Source of the DNA: Dysosmobacter segnis
GTDB lineage: Bacteria; Bacillota; Clostridia; Oscillospirales; Oscillospiraceae
Length of the DNA: 64,000 nt
Direction: 5' to 3'
NCBI RefSeq assembly: GCF_014297285.1
Contig: NZ_JACOQI010000013.1
Coordinates: 1-64,000 of the forward strand
Below, in pieces: positions 44,221-52,628 of the stretch. The notes beneath the pieces are model-generated. The model saw only the letters and a program-made list of their open reading frames with translations. It was not told the DNA's origin and did no database searches. Each line of letters begins with the position of its first letter. The first letter of the stretch is position 1. The translations under genes and the position numbers were made by a program.

Positions 44221-45276
44221 TTAAGACTGGCCCAACAGGGCGTCATATACGGCGATGGCCGCCGCGGCTTCGATACAGGGAACGGCCCTTGGCACGATGC
44301 AAGGGTCATGACGGCCCCGGACCCGGAGAATTTCCGGGGTCAGGGTGTTCAAATTCACGCTTTGCTGCTCCTTGGCAATGGACGGCGTAGGCTTGAACGC
44401 TGCCCGGAAGGTCAGGGGCATCCCGTTGGTGATGCCGCCCAAAATGCCGCCGCAGTGATTGGTGGTGGTCCTAACCGTGCCGTTTTCCACCACAAAGGGG
44501 TCGTTATTCTCGCTGCCCCGGAGCCGGACGGCTCCGAAGCCGATGCCGAACTCGATGCCCTTCACAGCGGGGATGCCGAAGACGATGGAGGAAATACGGC
44601 CCTCCATGCCGTCAAACAGCGGTCCGCCCAGTCCCGCGGGCAGACCCAGCACAGCACATTCCACGATGCCGCCAACGGAGTCACCCTCCGCCTTGGCGGC
44701 GGCGATCTCTGCCCGCATGGTCTCCCCTACGGCGTCATCTACCACCGGGAATGGCTTGTCTGCCGTGGAAACGGTCAGAGGAGTGACATCTTCCACCGAG
44801 CCGATGGAGGCGATGCGGCTGATGACTTCAATGCCCTGCTTTTTCAGCAATTGCAGGCAGATGCCACCGGCGATGCACAGGGGGGCTGTCAGCCGCCCGG
44901 AAAACGCGCCGCCCCCGGCGAAATCTGCGTGACCGCCGTACTTCACTCCGGCGGTATAGTCCGCGTGGCCGGGGCGGGGCACCACGGAAAGGCCGTCATA
45001 GTCCCCGGAGCGGGTGTTGGTGTTGCGGATGATGGCGGTAAGCGGCGCGCCGCAGGTGACGTTCCCCACCAGACCGGAAAGAAATTCCGGCTGGTCCGCC
45101 TCCTTCCGAGGGGTGGACCAATCGTTGCGGCCGGGGGCACGGCGGTCCAAAAACGTCTGAAGGGCCTCCATGTCGATAGACTCTCCGGCAGGCAGTCCTT
45201 CCAAGGTCATGCCGATAGCCGGGGCATGGGACTGGCCAAAGATGGTCAGATGCAGAAATTCTCCGTACCGGCTCAC
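44221..45276 (-). CDS. aroC: chorismate synthase
   Basis: The protein has 351 residues. It starts at GTG 45276 after AAGGAGGGGG and overlaps the aroA stop (GTGA). Typical segments: FGQSHAPAIGMTLEGLPAG, RPGHADYT, SGRLTAPLCIAGG, and ITNGMPL. It removes phosphate from EPSP to give chorismate with reduced FMN as cofactor. Start choice is firm, since no other start lies near the ribosome site. Confidence 0.96.
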   Translation of the reverse strand: MSRYGEFLHLTIFGQSHAPAIGMTLEGLPAGESIDMEALQTFLDRRAPGRNDWSTPRKEADQPEFLSGLVGNVTCGAPLTAIIRNTNTRSGDYDGLSVVPRPGHADYTAGVKYGGHADFAGGGAFSGRLTAPLCIAGGICLQLLKKQGIEVISRIASIGSVEDVTPLTVSTADKPFPVVDDAVGETMRAEIAAAKAEGDSVGGIVECAVLGLPAGLGGPLFDGMEGRISSIVFGIPAVKGIEFGIGFGAVRLRGSENNDPFVVENGTVRTTTNHCGGILGGITNGMPLTFRAAFKPTPSIAKEQQSVNLNTLTPEILRVRGRHDPCIVPRAVPCIEAAAAIAVYDALLGQS

Positions 45277-46529
45277 AGGCCCCCTCCTTTCAACGCGTCA
45301 AAATCTTCCCAGAAATGGGGGTAGGACTTGGAAACGCAGGCCATGCCCTGCACAGTGACCGGGCTTTCGCACAGACAGGCTGCCACGGCGGCGGACATGG
45401 CGATCCGATGATCGCCGCAGGAATCGGCAATGCCGCCCCGCAGACGGCCCGTGCCGTGGATCAAAAGGCCGTTGGGCTGTTCCTCCACACTGCCGCCCAG
45501 AGCTGTCAGCAATTGAGCCGTGGTGCGGAGCCGGTCGGATTCCTTCAAACGGAGCCGTCCAGCGTTGAAGATCTGGGTATCCCCCTCCGCCCCGGCAGCA
45601 GTGACGCACAGCACCGGGATCAGGTCGGGGATGGGGCCGGCGTCGATGGCCACGCCCTTCAATTCTCCCCGACGAACCGTCACGGAGCCGTTCTCCGTGG
45701 AAACACGCGCACCCATGGCGGCCAGAATGTTCAAAACGGCCCGGTCCCCCTGAGAGGAGGCCAGATTCAGTCCGTGAACAGTGACGCCCTCCGGGGATAA
45801 GGCGCCCATACACAGGAAGAAGGCGGCATTGGACCAGTCTCCTTCGGCGGTGAGACGGTCCGGGAAACGAAGGCGCTGTCCGCCGGGAATGTGCCACGTC
45901 CCCCCGGTTTTCCGCAGAGAGACGCCGCCCCGGCGGAGGGTGTCCTCCGTCATAGTGACATAAGCGGCGGATTCCAGTCCGCCGGTAACGGTGAGGGCGC
46001 TGCCTTCATTCAACAGGGGCAGAGCCATCAGTAAACCGGAAATGTATTGGGAGGACACATCCCCCGGCAGAGAAAACTCGCCGGGGCGGAGCCGTCCCCC
46101 GCAGTAGAGCAGGTCGTGGTTCTGGCGGATGGTCATGCCGTGATCCGTCAGGACCTGATCCAGCGGATGCAAGGGGCGCTGCGGCAGCCGCCCTTCCATG
46201 TGGAACACGGCGTCTGCTTCCAAAACGCCGGTCAGCGGCAGGAGAAACCGTAGGGTGGAACCGCTTTCTTGACAGTGCAGATGACGGGTCCCCTGGGGCT
46301 TCTGGGTGATGGGCCGCACCGTCAGGTCCTCACCCCGAAGCCAGATCTCAGCGCCCAGGGCGTTGAGACAGTCCGCGGTGGCGGCAATGTCTCTGGAAAT
46401 GCCCCGACAGCGGATCACCGTCTCATTTTGGCTCAGAGCGGCGCAGATCAGCAACCGGTGGGCCTGAGATTTGGAGGCGGGGATGTGAACGGCTCCGGTA
46501 CGGAAACCGGGCTGAAGAATTTCGATCAT
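45273..46529 (-). CDS. aroA: EPSP synthase (3-phosphoshikimate 1-carboxyvinyltransferase)
   Basis: The protein has 418 residues from ATG 46529, which overlaps the aroB stop (ATGA) and has GGGAGGT ahead. Substrate-binding segments are PASKSQAHR, SGSTLRFLLP and QYISGLLMA; the catalytic Asp is in the AGPIPDLIPVL segment; and KESDR and HRIAM are near the end. The glyphosate-site segment reads QESGSTLRF, without the LPG-NAGTA-MR form of class I enzymes, so this is a more divergent class. Confidence 0.95.
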   Translation of the reverse strand: MIEILQPGFRTGAVHIPASKSQAHRLLICAALSQNETVIRCRGISRDIAATADCLNALGAEIWLRGEDLTVRPITQKPQGTRHLHCQESGSTLRFLLPLTGVLEADAVFHMEGRLPQRPLHPLDQVLTDHGMTIRQNHDLLYCGGRLRPGEFSLPGDVSSQYISGLLMALPLLNEGSALTVTGGLESAAYVTMTEDTLRRGGVSLRKTGGTWHIPGGQRLRFPDRLTAEGDWSNAAFFLCMGALSPEGVTVHGLNLASSQGDRAVLNILAAMGARVSTENGSVTVRRGELKGVAIDAGPIPDLIPVLCVTAAGAEGDTQIFNAGRLRLKESDRLRTTAQLLTALGGSVEEQPNGLLIHGTGRLRGGIADSCGDHRIAMSAAVAACLCESPVTVQGMACVSKSYPHFWEDFDALKGGGL

Positions 46530-47584
46530 CGCAGACCTCCCGCCTTCAGCCACCCGGCCACCTCGTCGGCCGGGACCGGCTCCACACGGCAATGGCCCAC
46601 CCGCTCCGGTACGATGAACTTGGTCACATCGTCCGTGCGCTTTTTGTCGGCCTCTGCCGCCGCCAGAATATCAGTCAGGGGATAGTCGGTCTCTGTGGGG
46701 AGGCCATACCGCTCCAAAGCGGCCAGCAGCCGGGGCAGCGTCTCCGGGGTGCAAAGTCCCTTTTCCACGGCGGCCCGGGTGATGATGGCCATACCGATGG
46801 CGACCCCCTCCCCGTGGAGCAGGGTGAAGCCGCTGCAAGATTCTACGGCGTGGCCTACGGTGTGGCCCAGATTCAGCAGTGCCCGCTGGCCCTTGTCAAA
46901 TTCATCACCCCGGACCACGTCCCGCTTCATACCAACACACACGGAGATCACCCGCTCGAACTGCTCCAGCACCGGGGTTTCCTCCAGCTCCCGGAGAAAG
47001 TCCTCACTGTAAAGCATGGCGTATTTGATGATCTCGGCGCACCCGGCCCGGTATTCCCGCTCCGGCAGCGTATTCAGCAGGGATGGGTCGCACAGCACCA
47101 GAGAGGGCTGATAGAAGCAGCCCGCCTGATTTTTGCCGTGCTCCAGATCCACGGCGGTCTTACCGCCCACGGAGGAATCCACCATGGACAGCAGCGTGGT
47201 GGGTACCTGAATATAGGGAACTCCCCGCTGATAGGTGGCGGCGGCAAAGCCTGCCAGATCCCCCACCACGCCGCCGCCTAATGCCACGAGGAAATCGCTG
47301 CGGGTGAAGCGGCGGTCGCAGAGGAAATTCAAAACCTGTCCGTAGGTGGAAAGATTTTTCTGCTGTTCCCCGTGCGGGAACAGGAAATGATCCACTTGAA
47401 ATCCGGCGTCTGTCAGAGCTTTTTCGGCGGCAGCGCCGTAAAGGGCGAACACCGCGTCGTCAGAGATCACGGCGGCCCGGCGGCCAAGGCCCAGTTCCGC
47501 TGCCATGGTCCCCAGCCGGGTCAGCAGACCCGGCTCAATGACAACGTCATACTCGCGGGAGGCCGCGATATGGATGGTGGTCAA
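46526..47584 (-). CDS. aroB: 3-dehydroquinate synthase
   Basis: The protein has 352 residues. The NAD and metal motifs are intact: GGGVVGDLAGFAAATYQRG, PTTLLSMVDSSVGGKTAVD, and GHTVGHAVE with zinc ligands. It converts DAHP to 3-dehydroquinate. Its ATG overlaps the tyrA stop by 4 bases. Confidence 0.96.
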   Translation of the reverse strand: MTTIHIAASREYDVVIEPGLLTRLGTMAAELGLGRRAAVISDDAVFALYGAAAEKALTDAGFQVDHFLFPHGEQQKNLSTYGQVLNFLCDRRFTRSDFLVALGGGVVGDLAGFAAATYQRGVPYIQVPTTLLSMVDSSVGGKTAVDLEHGKNQAGCFYQPSLVLCDPSLLNTLPEREYRAGCAEIIKYAMLYSEDFLRELEETPVLEQFERVISVCVGMKRDVVRGDEFDKGQRALLNLGHTVGHAVESCSGFTLLHGEGVAIGMAIITRAAVEKGLCTPETLPRLLAALERYGLPTETDYPLTDILAAAEADKKRTDDVTKFIVPERVGHCRVEPVPADEVAGWLKAGGLR

Positions 47585-48414
47585 CGGCCATCCACCTCCT
47601 CTTTTCGTTTCCGGCCCTCGTCCAGCAGACGGACAAGGCCGGGGAGATCGTTATGTACCATGGCGTCCTGATACTGGCGCAGGTTTGCCATCAGGGTATC
47701 CAGCTCCGCCATGAGAAAGTCCTTGTTTTCCAGAAACAGCTCCGCCCACATTTCCGGGGCCAGCCACGCTACACGGGTCATATCCTTGTAGCTGCCGGCG
47801 GAGAAGCCCTTGTGCAGTCCCGCCGTGGGGCTTTTGATATAGGCGTTGGACACCACATGGGCCAGCTGGGAGGTAAAGGCGATCATCTCGTCATGCTGTT
47901 CCGCCGTGGTAATGGAAAACCGGCCAAAGCCCGCAGGAGCCAGCAGCTCCTTGACCCGACTCAGCAGGTCGATGTCATTGTGATCCGCCGGGACCAGCAC
48001 CATAGGAGCGTTGTGGAACATGGTGGGCGTGGCATACTTGAAGCCGGAATTGTGGGTGCCCGCCATGGGATGCCCGCCCAGATAGGTGAAGCCGTATTCC
48101 TTCGCCAGCGGGAAACAGGCGTCGCAGACCAGCCGCTTTGTGCCGCAGCAGTCGATGACCACCGGCTTCGGGCCGATATGCGCGCCGTGCTGCCGCAGAT
48201 AGTCTACAGCGGCGGAGGGATAGACGGCGATCAGGATCAGGTCGCAGGAGGAAAGACTTTCCTCCGATAAAAGACCGTCCACCGCGCCGGAAAGAACGGC
48301 AAAGTCGAAAACGGACTGATCCGTATCAAAGGCCAGGACCCTATGGCCTGCCTCGTGGTAGGCCTTGGCAAAGGAGCCGCCGATCAGCCCCAGGCCCACG
48401 ATCCCGACGGTCAT
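47581..48414 (-). CDS. tyrA: prephenate dehydrogenase
   Basis: The protein has 277 residues, without an ACT or chorismate mutase domain. It has an N-terminal NAD fold (GLGLIGGSFAK), a mid-protein HPMAGTHNSG with the catalytic His, and a helical C-terminal dimer domain. It makes 4-hydroxyphenylpyruvate for tyrosine. Lacking an ACT domain, it depends on the operon for control. It overlaps aroF (ATGA). Confidence 0.93.
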   Translation of the reverse strand: MTVGIVGLGLIGGSFAKAYHEAGHRVLAFDTDQSVFDFAVLSGAVDGLLSEESLSSCDLILIAVYPSAAVDYLRQHGAHIGPKPVVIDCCGTKRLVCDACFPLAKEYGFTYLGGHPMAGTHNSGFKYATPTMFHNAPMVLVPADHNDIDLLSRVKELLAPAGFGRFSITTAEQHDEMIAFTSQLAHVVSNAYIKSPTAGLHKGFSAGSYKDMTRVAWLAPEMWAELFLENKDFLMAELDTLMANLRQYQDAMVHNDLPGLVRLLDEGRKRKEEVDGR

Positions 48415-49415
48415 GCCGTCACGACCTTCCGGATCTCGCGGATCTTGCCCATCAGAACGTCAAACTGCTCAGGCCGCAGAGACTGCGCACCGTCGCACAG
48501 GGCGTGGATGGGATCGTTGTGGACCTCAATGATGAGGCCGTCGGCATTGCAGGCGGTGGCGGACATAGCCATGGGGGCCACCAGCCGGTTGATGCCGGTG
48601 GCGTGGCTGGGGTCCACGATGACCGGCAGGTGGGTCAGCTCGTGGAGCATGGGGACCGCCGCCAGGTCCAGGGTATTGCGGGTGTAATCGTCAAAGGTGC
48701 GGATGCCCCGCTCGCAGAGGATGACCTGTTCATTGCCGCTGGCCATGATGTACTCGGCACTCATCAGCAGTTCCTTCAGGGTGTTGGCAAGGCCACGCTT
48801 GAGGAGGATAGGCTTGCGGAGCTTGCCCAGCTCCCGCAAAAGGTCGAAATTCTGCATATTCCGTGCGCCTACCTGCAATACATCCACATCCTCAAAGAGG
48901 GGCAGGTCCACCACGCTCATGATCTCGGTGACAATGGGCAGACCGGTCTCCTGCCGGGCGATCTTCAGCAGTTCCAGACCTTCGGCCTTCAGGCCGGCGA
49001 AGTCATAGGGAGAGGTGCGGGGCTTGAAGGCACCGCCCCGGAGCATATTGGCCCCGGAGGCCTTCACCGCCTTGGCCACCGCCACGATCTGCTCCTCAGA
49101 TTCCACGGAGCAGGGACCGGCCATGACGCAGAAGTTTCCGCCGCCGATCTTCACATCGCCCACCTGCACCACGGTATCCTCCGGGTGAAATTTGCGGTTG
49201 CAGCACTTGAACGGCTCTGTGACCCGCTTTACGGAATCCACAATGTCGAGACTGGCTACCAGGTCCATATCCACCTTGGTGGTGTCGCCCACCAGTCCCA
49301 GAATGGTCTGGTACTCGCCCTCGGACACATGGATGTGCAGGCCCAGATTCTGGAGCCAATCCATCAGCTGTTCACGGCTTTCCTGGGTAACACCCGGCTT
49401 CAACGCAACGATCAT
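48411..49415 (-). CDS. aroF: DAHP synthase (3-deoxy-7-phosphoheptulonate synthase)
   Basis: The protein has 334 residues. Residues 1-70 form a ferredoxin-like regulatory domain (MIVALKPGVTQESREQLMDW), as in the Thermotoga enzyme, which lets Tyr or Phe inhibit the reaction. The TIM barrel has GPCSVES, LRGGAFKPRTSPY, LLKRGLANT, CERGIRTFD and DPSHATG. It condenses phosphoenolpyruvate and erythrose 4-phosphate in the first step of the pathway. It is the first structural gene after the leader peptide and attenuator. Confidence 0.96.
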   Translation of the reverse strand: MIVALKPGVTQESREQLMDWLQNLGLHIHVSEGEYQTILGLVGDTTKVDMDLVASLDIVDSVKRVTEPFKCCNRKFHPEDTVVQVGDVKIGGGNFCVMAGPCSVESEEQIVAVAKAVKASGANMLRGGAFKPRTSPYDFAGLKAEGLELLKIARQETGLPIVTEIMSVVDLPLFEDVDVLQVGARNMQNFDLLRELGKLRKPILLKRGLANTLKELLMSAEYIMASGNEQVILCERGIRTFDDYTRNTLDLAAVPMLHELTHLPVIVDPSHATGINRLVAPMAMSATACNADGLIIEVHNDPIHALCDGAQSLRPEQFDVLMGKIREIRKVVTA

Positions 49416-49460
49416 AACGGTTTCCTCCTATAAATTGTTTTTGATGATAAGTGATGAATG

Positions 49461-49494
49461 AAAAAACGCCCCACAGGCGTAACCTGTGCGGCGC
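49461..49494 (-). terminator. intrinsic terminator (attenuator) of the aro leader
   Basis: On the minus strand CGCCGCACAGG pairs with CCTGTGGGGCG around a short loop, with one bulge or mismatch, and is followed by TTTTTT. It lies between the leader peptide and aroF, about 45 bases before the gene, where a regulated terminator should be. Confidence 0.85.
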
Positions 49495-49542
49495 AAAAAT
49501 CGGCTTGGGGGGCCCTTTTGATTGCAACACAAATTACCCTTA

Positions 49543-49593
49543 CTATGCGTGCATAGTAAAGTAGTAATAGGTGAAGAACATAACAGAAGTCAT
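49543..49593 (-). CDS. Phe/Tyr leader peptide of the aro operon
   Basis: A 16-codon frame reads MTSVMFFTYYYFTMHA and stops with TAG. It holds three Phe and three Tyr codons, six of eight consecutive residues from Phe6 to Phe12 apart from Thr8. It is preceded by CAGGAGA on the minus strand. Directly overlapping its 3' end is a perfect 8-bp hairpin (TTACTATG/CATAGTAA), a candidate pause or 1:2 hairpin, and downstream is a terminator. This is the layout of classical ribosome-stalling attenuation: shortage of charged tRNA-Phe or tRNA-Tyr would stall the ribosome and favour an antiterminator. Confidence 0.85.
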   Translation of the reverse strand: MTSVMFFTYYYFTMHA

Positions 49594-49638
49594 AGTAGGT
49601 ATCTCTCCTGATCTCATAAGGCTTTCCAAGATGGTTAC

Positions 49639-49667
49639 AATGTAACACACCCGCAGACCCCTGTCAA
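49639..49667 (-). promoter_or_regulatory. promoter of the aro operon
   Basis: On the minus strand TTGACA (49667-49662) and TACATT (49644-49639) are 17 bases apart. Transcription would start near 49632, about 39 bases before the leader peptide. Confidence 0.8.
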
Positions 49668-49747
49668 CAAAGGGCGACGAAAAAAGTACACAATTTTATC
49701 GGTTTAAAGCGACTGCAATTCCCGGCGAAATCACAGAAGGCAGAAAA

Positions 49748-50347
49748 TCAAAGCTCCCTTCGGCCCTCCAAGGCCCGGGCCAGGGTCGCATCATCGGCAA
49801 ATTCCAGATGGCCGCCCACGGGGATGCCATAGGCCAACCGGGTCACCTTGACCTCAAAGGGCTTCAAAAGCCGGGCGATATACATGGCGGTAGCCTCCCC
49901 CTCCGTGTCCGGGTTGGTGGCCATGATGACCTCCTCCACACCGCCCTGAGCCACCCGCTCCAGCAGTGGCTTGATGGCGATGTCATCGGGACCGACGTGG
50001 TTCATGGGACTGATGACGCCGTGGAGCACATGGTATTTGCCGTTGAACTCCCGGCCCCGCTCCATGGCCGCCACGTCCCGTGGGTCCGCCACCACGCAGA
50101 TCACAGAGTTATCCCTCTTGGGAGAGGAACAGATGGGGCACAGCCCCCCGGCGGTAAAATTGCGGCATACGGGGCAGTAGGTGACGGTGCGCTTGGCGGT
50201 AACGATGGCGTCCGCAAACGCCTGAGCGTCCTCCTCCGGCAGGCTCAGTACATGAAAGGCCAGCCGCTGGGCGGTCTTTCCCCCGATCCCCGGCAGACGG
50301 GCAAATTGTTCGACCAGCGCCTCCAGCGGCGCGGGAAAATACTCCAT
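49748..50347 (-). CDS. recR: recombination protein RecR
   Basis: The protein has 199 residues, full length. It has an N-terminal helix-hairpin-helix (ARLPGIGGKTAQRLAFH), a four-Cys zinc finger (CPVC and CPIC), and a Toprim domain (VVADPRDVAAMER ... ATNPDTEGEATAMY). It acts with RecF and RecO in loading RecA at gaps. In most Firmicutes recR follows dnaX-ebfC; here it is separate and follows the ribosome site AAGGAGC. Confidence 0.96.
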   Translation of the reverse strand: MEYFPAPLEALVEQFARLPGIGGKTAQRLAFHVLSLPEEDAQAFADAIVTAKRTVTYCPVCRNFTAGGLCPICSSPKRDNSVICVVADPRDVAAMERGREFNGKYHVLHGVISPMNHVGPDDIAIKPLLERVAQGGVEEVIMATNPDTEGEATAMYIARLLKPFEVKVTRLAYGIPVGGHLEFADDATLARALEGRREL

Positions 50348-50439
50348 GGGTCATGCTCCTTCACGATCCGCAGGGCAGAGCCTTCCACCCTGCCCTGCGG
50401 AGATTGATATGGTATACGGTGTTGAAAATTTGGATCAGT

Positions 50440-50544
50440 CTTCGTCGGGACATGTGCCTGACAAAAATACTACGCCTTACGCGCCATGGACGGCAGAAAA
50501 TCATTTAAATCCATCCTTCGTCAGGACATGTGCCTGACGAAGGA
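50440..50544. repeat. two copies of a palindromic motif between recR and the desulfhydrase gene
   Basis: CTTCGTCGGGACATGTGCCTGAC at 50440-50462 and the fuller CCTTCGTCAGG-ACATGTG-CCTGACGAAGG at 50516-50544 share the same core. The second is an 11-bp or longer perfect stem. No U tract follows. The rest of 50348-50639 contains a short alternating GTGTGCGAGTG-type tract and no gene that I can support. Confidence 0.6.
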
Positions 50545-50639
50545 TACTCTGCACCCCGCAAGTGTGCGAGTGTCCCACGCAAGCGAGTGCGCGCGGCGGG
50601 GTGATGGGGTGGTTAGGAGGGGAACCTGTTCCCCTCCTA

Positions 50640-51614
50640 TTATCCAAGATCCATGGCGAACAGGGCCGCCGCGCCGCCGGTGTGGACGAAGGCGATGTGC
50701 TCCTGCCCGTCGAAGTAGCCCTCCTTCACCAGCATCAGGAATTTGGCCCAAGCCTTGCCGGTGTAAACGGGGTCCAGCAGGATACCCTCCTGCCGGGCCA
50801 GTTCCTCGATGTAGGGGGTGTCCTCGGCGTTGGGGATGGCGTAGCCGGCGCCCACATGGTAGATCATCCGGAAACGGCTGTCCATGTCTGTGGGGACGGG
50901 CTGGCCCACCAGCCCGGCGGCTTCTTTCACCAATTCGGATACGATTTCCTCAAAGGGGTCGGTATCCACGCCCAGACCTGTGGCCTTGGCCTGCGGGAGA
51001 AACAGGGAGGTACCCAGCACCAGACCGGCGGTGGTGCCGCCGGAGCCAGTGGCGGAGGCCACATGGCTGATCTCGATTCCGACCTCCTTGGCCTGCTCCG
51101 CCAGTTCCCGGACGCACTCGGCGTAGCCGATGGAGCCCAGTGCTGTGGAGCCGCCCACGGGGATGATATAGCCCTTGTGTCCCTGACTGGCCAACACCTC
51201 GCAGCGCTCACGCATCTCGGCGTAGATGTCCTCATAGCTGTCGGTGTCCATAAATTCCACCTGCGCGCCGAAAATATCGTCCAGCACCAGATTGCCCTTG
51301 CGGTCCGTGACACCCCGCTTTTTCAGGATCAGGACACAGCGCATCCCCAGCCGGGCGGCGCAGGCGGCGGTGAGCATGGCATGATTGGACTGGGCCCCGC
51401 CGGTGGTGAACACGGTGTCGCAGCCCTGCTTCTGGGCGTCCGCCAGCAGATATTCCAGCTTGCGGACCTTGTTGCCGCCCAAAGCGACGCCGCACAGGTC
51501 ATCCCGCTTGATCCAGATGCTCTTGTTGTAGATCCGGCTGATATTTTCCAGCCGGTAAAAGGGCGTAGGATACACGCCCAGCCTGAGCTGAGGCAGATTA
51601 TTCCAATGACTCAT
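50640..51614 (-). CDS. D-cysteine desulfhydrase / ACC deaminase family PLP enzyme
   Basis: The protein has 324 residues from ATG 51614. The PLP lysine is in LGGNKVRKLEYL, the substrate loop is TTGGAQSNHA, and the phosphate loop is SATGSGGTTAG. The family includes D-cysteine desulfhydrase (DcyD) and 1-aminocyclopropane-1-carboxylate deaminase; the KRDDLCGVALGGNK opening is more like DcyD. It breaks D-cysteine to pyruvate, sulfide and ammonia, or acts on a related D-amino acid. It starts 4 bases after rpe ends, so the two are co-transcribed without an obvious functional link. Confidence 0.85.
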   Translation of the reverse strand: MSHWNNLPQLRLGVYPTPFYRLENISRIYNKSIWIKRDDLCGVALGGNKVRKLEYLLADAQKQGCDTVFTTGGAQSNHAMLTAACAARLGMRCVLILKKRGVTDRKGNLVLDDIFGAQVEFMDTDSYEDIYAEMRERCEVLASQGHKGYIIPVGGSTALGSIGYAECVRELAEQAKEVGIEISHVASATGSGGTTAGLVLGTSLFLPQAKATGLGVDTDPFEEIVSELVKEAAGLVGQPVPTDMDSRFRMIYHVGAGYAIPNAEDTPYIEELARQEGILLDPVYTGKAWAKFLMLVKEGYFDGQEHIAFVHTGGAAALFAMDLG

Positions 51615-51618
51615 ACGC

Positions 51619-52266
51619 TCATTTCCCCCGGAGTTCCTTGATACGGGCAGGGATGTCCTCCGCCTTGTAGACGGCGCTGCCCGCCACCAGCACGTTGGCA
51701 CCAGCGTCGATGCAGGTCTGGCAGGTGTCGGGGGCCACGCCGCCGTCTACCTCCAGTTCGCAGGCGGGGTTCCGCTCATTGATGAGCTTGCGGATGGCGG
51801 CCACCTTGGGCATCTGGTCCGCCATGAATTTCTGACCGCCGAAGCCGGGCTCCACGGTCATGACCAGAATCAGCTCCACCTGATCGATATAGGGCAGGAC
51901 TGCCTCCCAGGTGGTCTTGGGCTTCAGAACGATGCCCGCCTTCTTGCCCTTGGCGTGGATCTTGTCGATGGCGGCCTGAATGTTTTCCGGGAAATCCGCC
52001 TCCACATGGACCGTTACCAGATCGGCGCCGGCATCGCAGAATTCCTCCACGTACCGCACCGGCTGCGTGATCATCAGGTGAACATCCAGGAACATATCCG
52101 TGACCTTCCGGATAGACTTCAGCACCGGGATGCCGATGGAGATATTGGGCACGAACACGCCGTCCATCACGTCTACATGGACGTAATCGGCGTCGGCAAT
52201 GCGGTGAATGTCTCTCTCCAAATTCGCAAAATCGGCGGAGAGGATAGACGGAGAAATTTTAATCAT
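51619..52266 (-). CDS. rpe: ribulose-phosphate 3-epimerase
   Basis: The protein has 215 residues, a TIM barrel of usual length. Motifs: ISPSILSADFANL, YVHVDVMDGVFVPN with metal-binding His and Asp, MTVEPGFGGQKF, and VDGGVAPDT. It interconverts ribulose 5-phosphate and xylulose 5-phosphate. The ribosome site is AGAGGTCAT. The gene usually follows rsgA in Firmicutes, which is not the case here. Confidence 0.95.
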   Translation of the reverse strand: MIKISPSILSADFANLERDIHRIADADYVHVDVMDGVFVPNISIGIPVLKSIRKVTDMFLDVHLMITQPVRYVEEFCDAGADLVTVHVEADFPENIQAAIDKIHAKGKKAGIVLKPKTTWEAVLPYIDQVELILVMTVEPGFGGQKFMADQMPKVAAIRKLINERNPACELEVDGGVAPDTCQTCIDAGANVLVAGSAVYKAEDIPARIKELRGK

Positions 52267-52570
52267 GGAGATGACCTCTTTTCTCTAAATTTCCGGCAGA
52301 TGGGCCGGAGATGTGGGACATGCTTCGTGGCAGACGGCGGCGGGGATGCATAGGATGGCACAAGCGGCATGAGCGTCCCCGTTGATACGCCCCGCAGTGT
52401 CCGCCCCCGGGTCTGGCGCCGCCGCTTTTCAGATAGGGGGCCGGCGGCAGCGCCGGCCTCCATTAGGGCGCAAAACAACTGCAATTTCGATGACTGTTTT
52501 CAGCCATAGTGTAGCAGACATGGGCGGCAAAAGCAACGCCGGGAGGAAAATTTGTGCCCCGCTCCTTTTA

Positions 52571-52599
52571 TTGACCAACGATAGTGCCTATGCTATAAT
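52571..52599 (+). promoter_or_regulatory. promoter of the glycosyltransferase pair
   Basis: TTGACC (52571-52576) and TATAAT (52594-52599) are 17 bases apart. The rest of 52267-52570 holds GC-rich inverted repeats (GGCCGGCG with CGCCGGCC near 52442-52460) and no gene that I can support. Confidence 0.8.
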
Positions 52600-52628
52600 C
52601 ACCTTGTATGAAGGAAAGGAGGTGGCTT

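Noticed and set aside
43456..45324. 622-codon plus-strand frame opposite pheA and aroC
   Set aside because: It spans two real minus-strand genes and their junction; composition and absence of motifs mark it as a shadow.
49461..49632. T-box riboswitch before aroF
   Set aside because: No T-box sequence (TGGNACCGCG) was found; the leader instead encodes a Phe/Tyr-rich peptide.
50560..50640. CRISPR or tandem repeat near recR
   Set aside because: The GC-rich alternating tract has no regular unit; only the two ACATGTG palindromes repeat.
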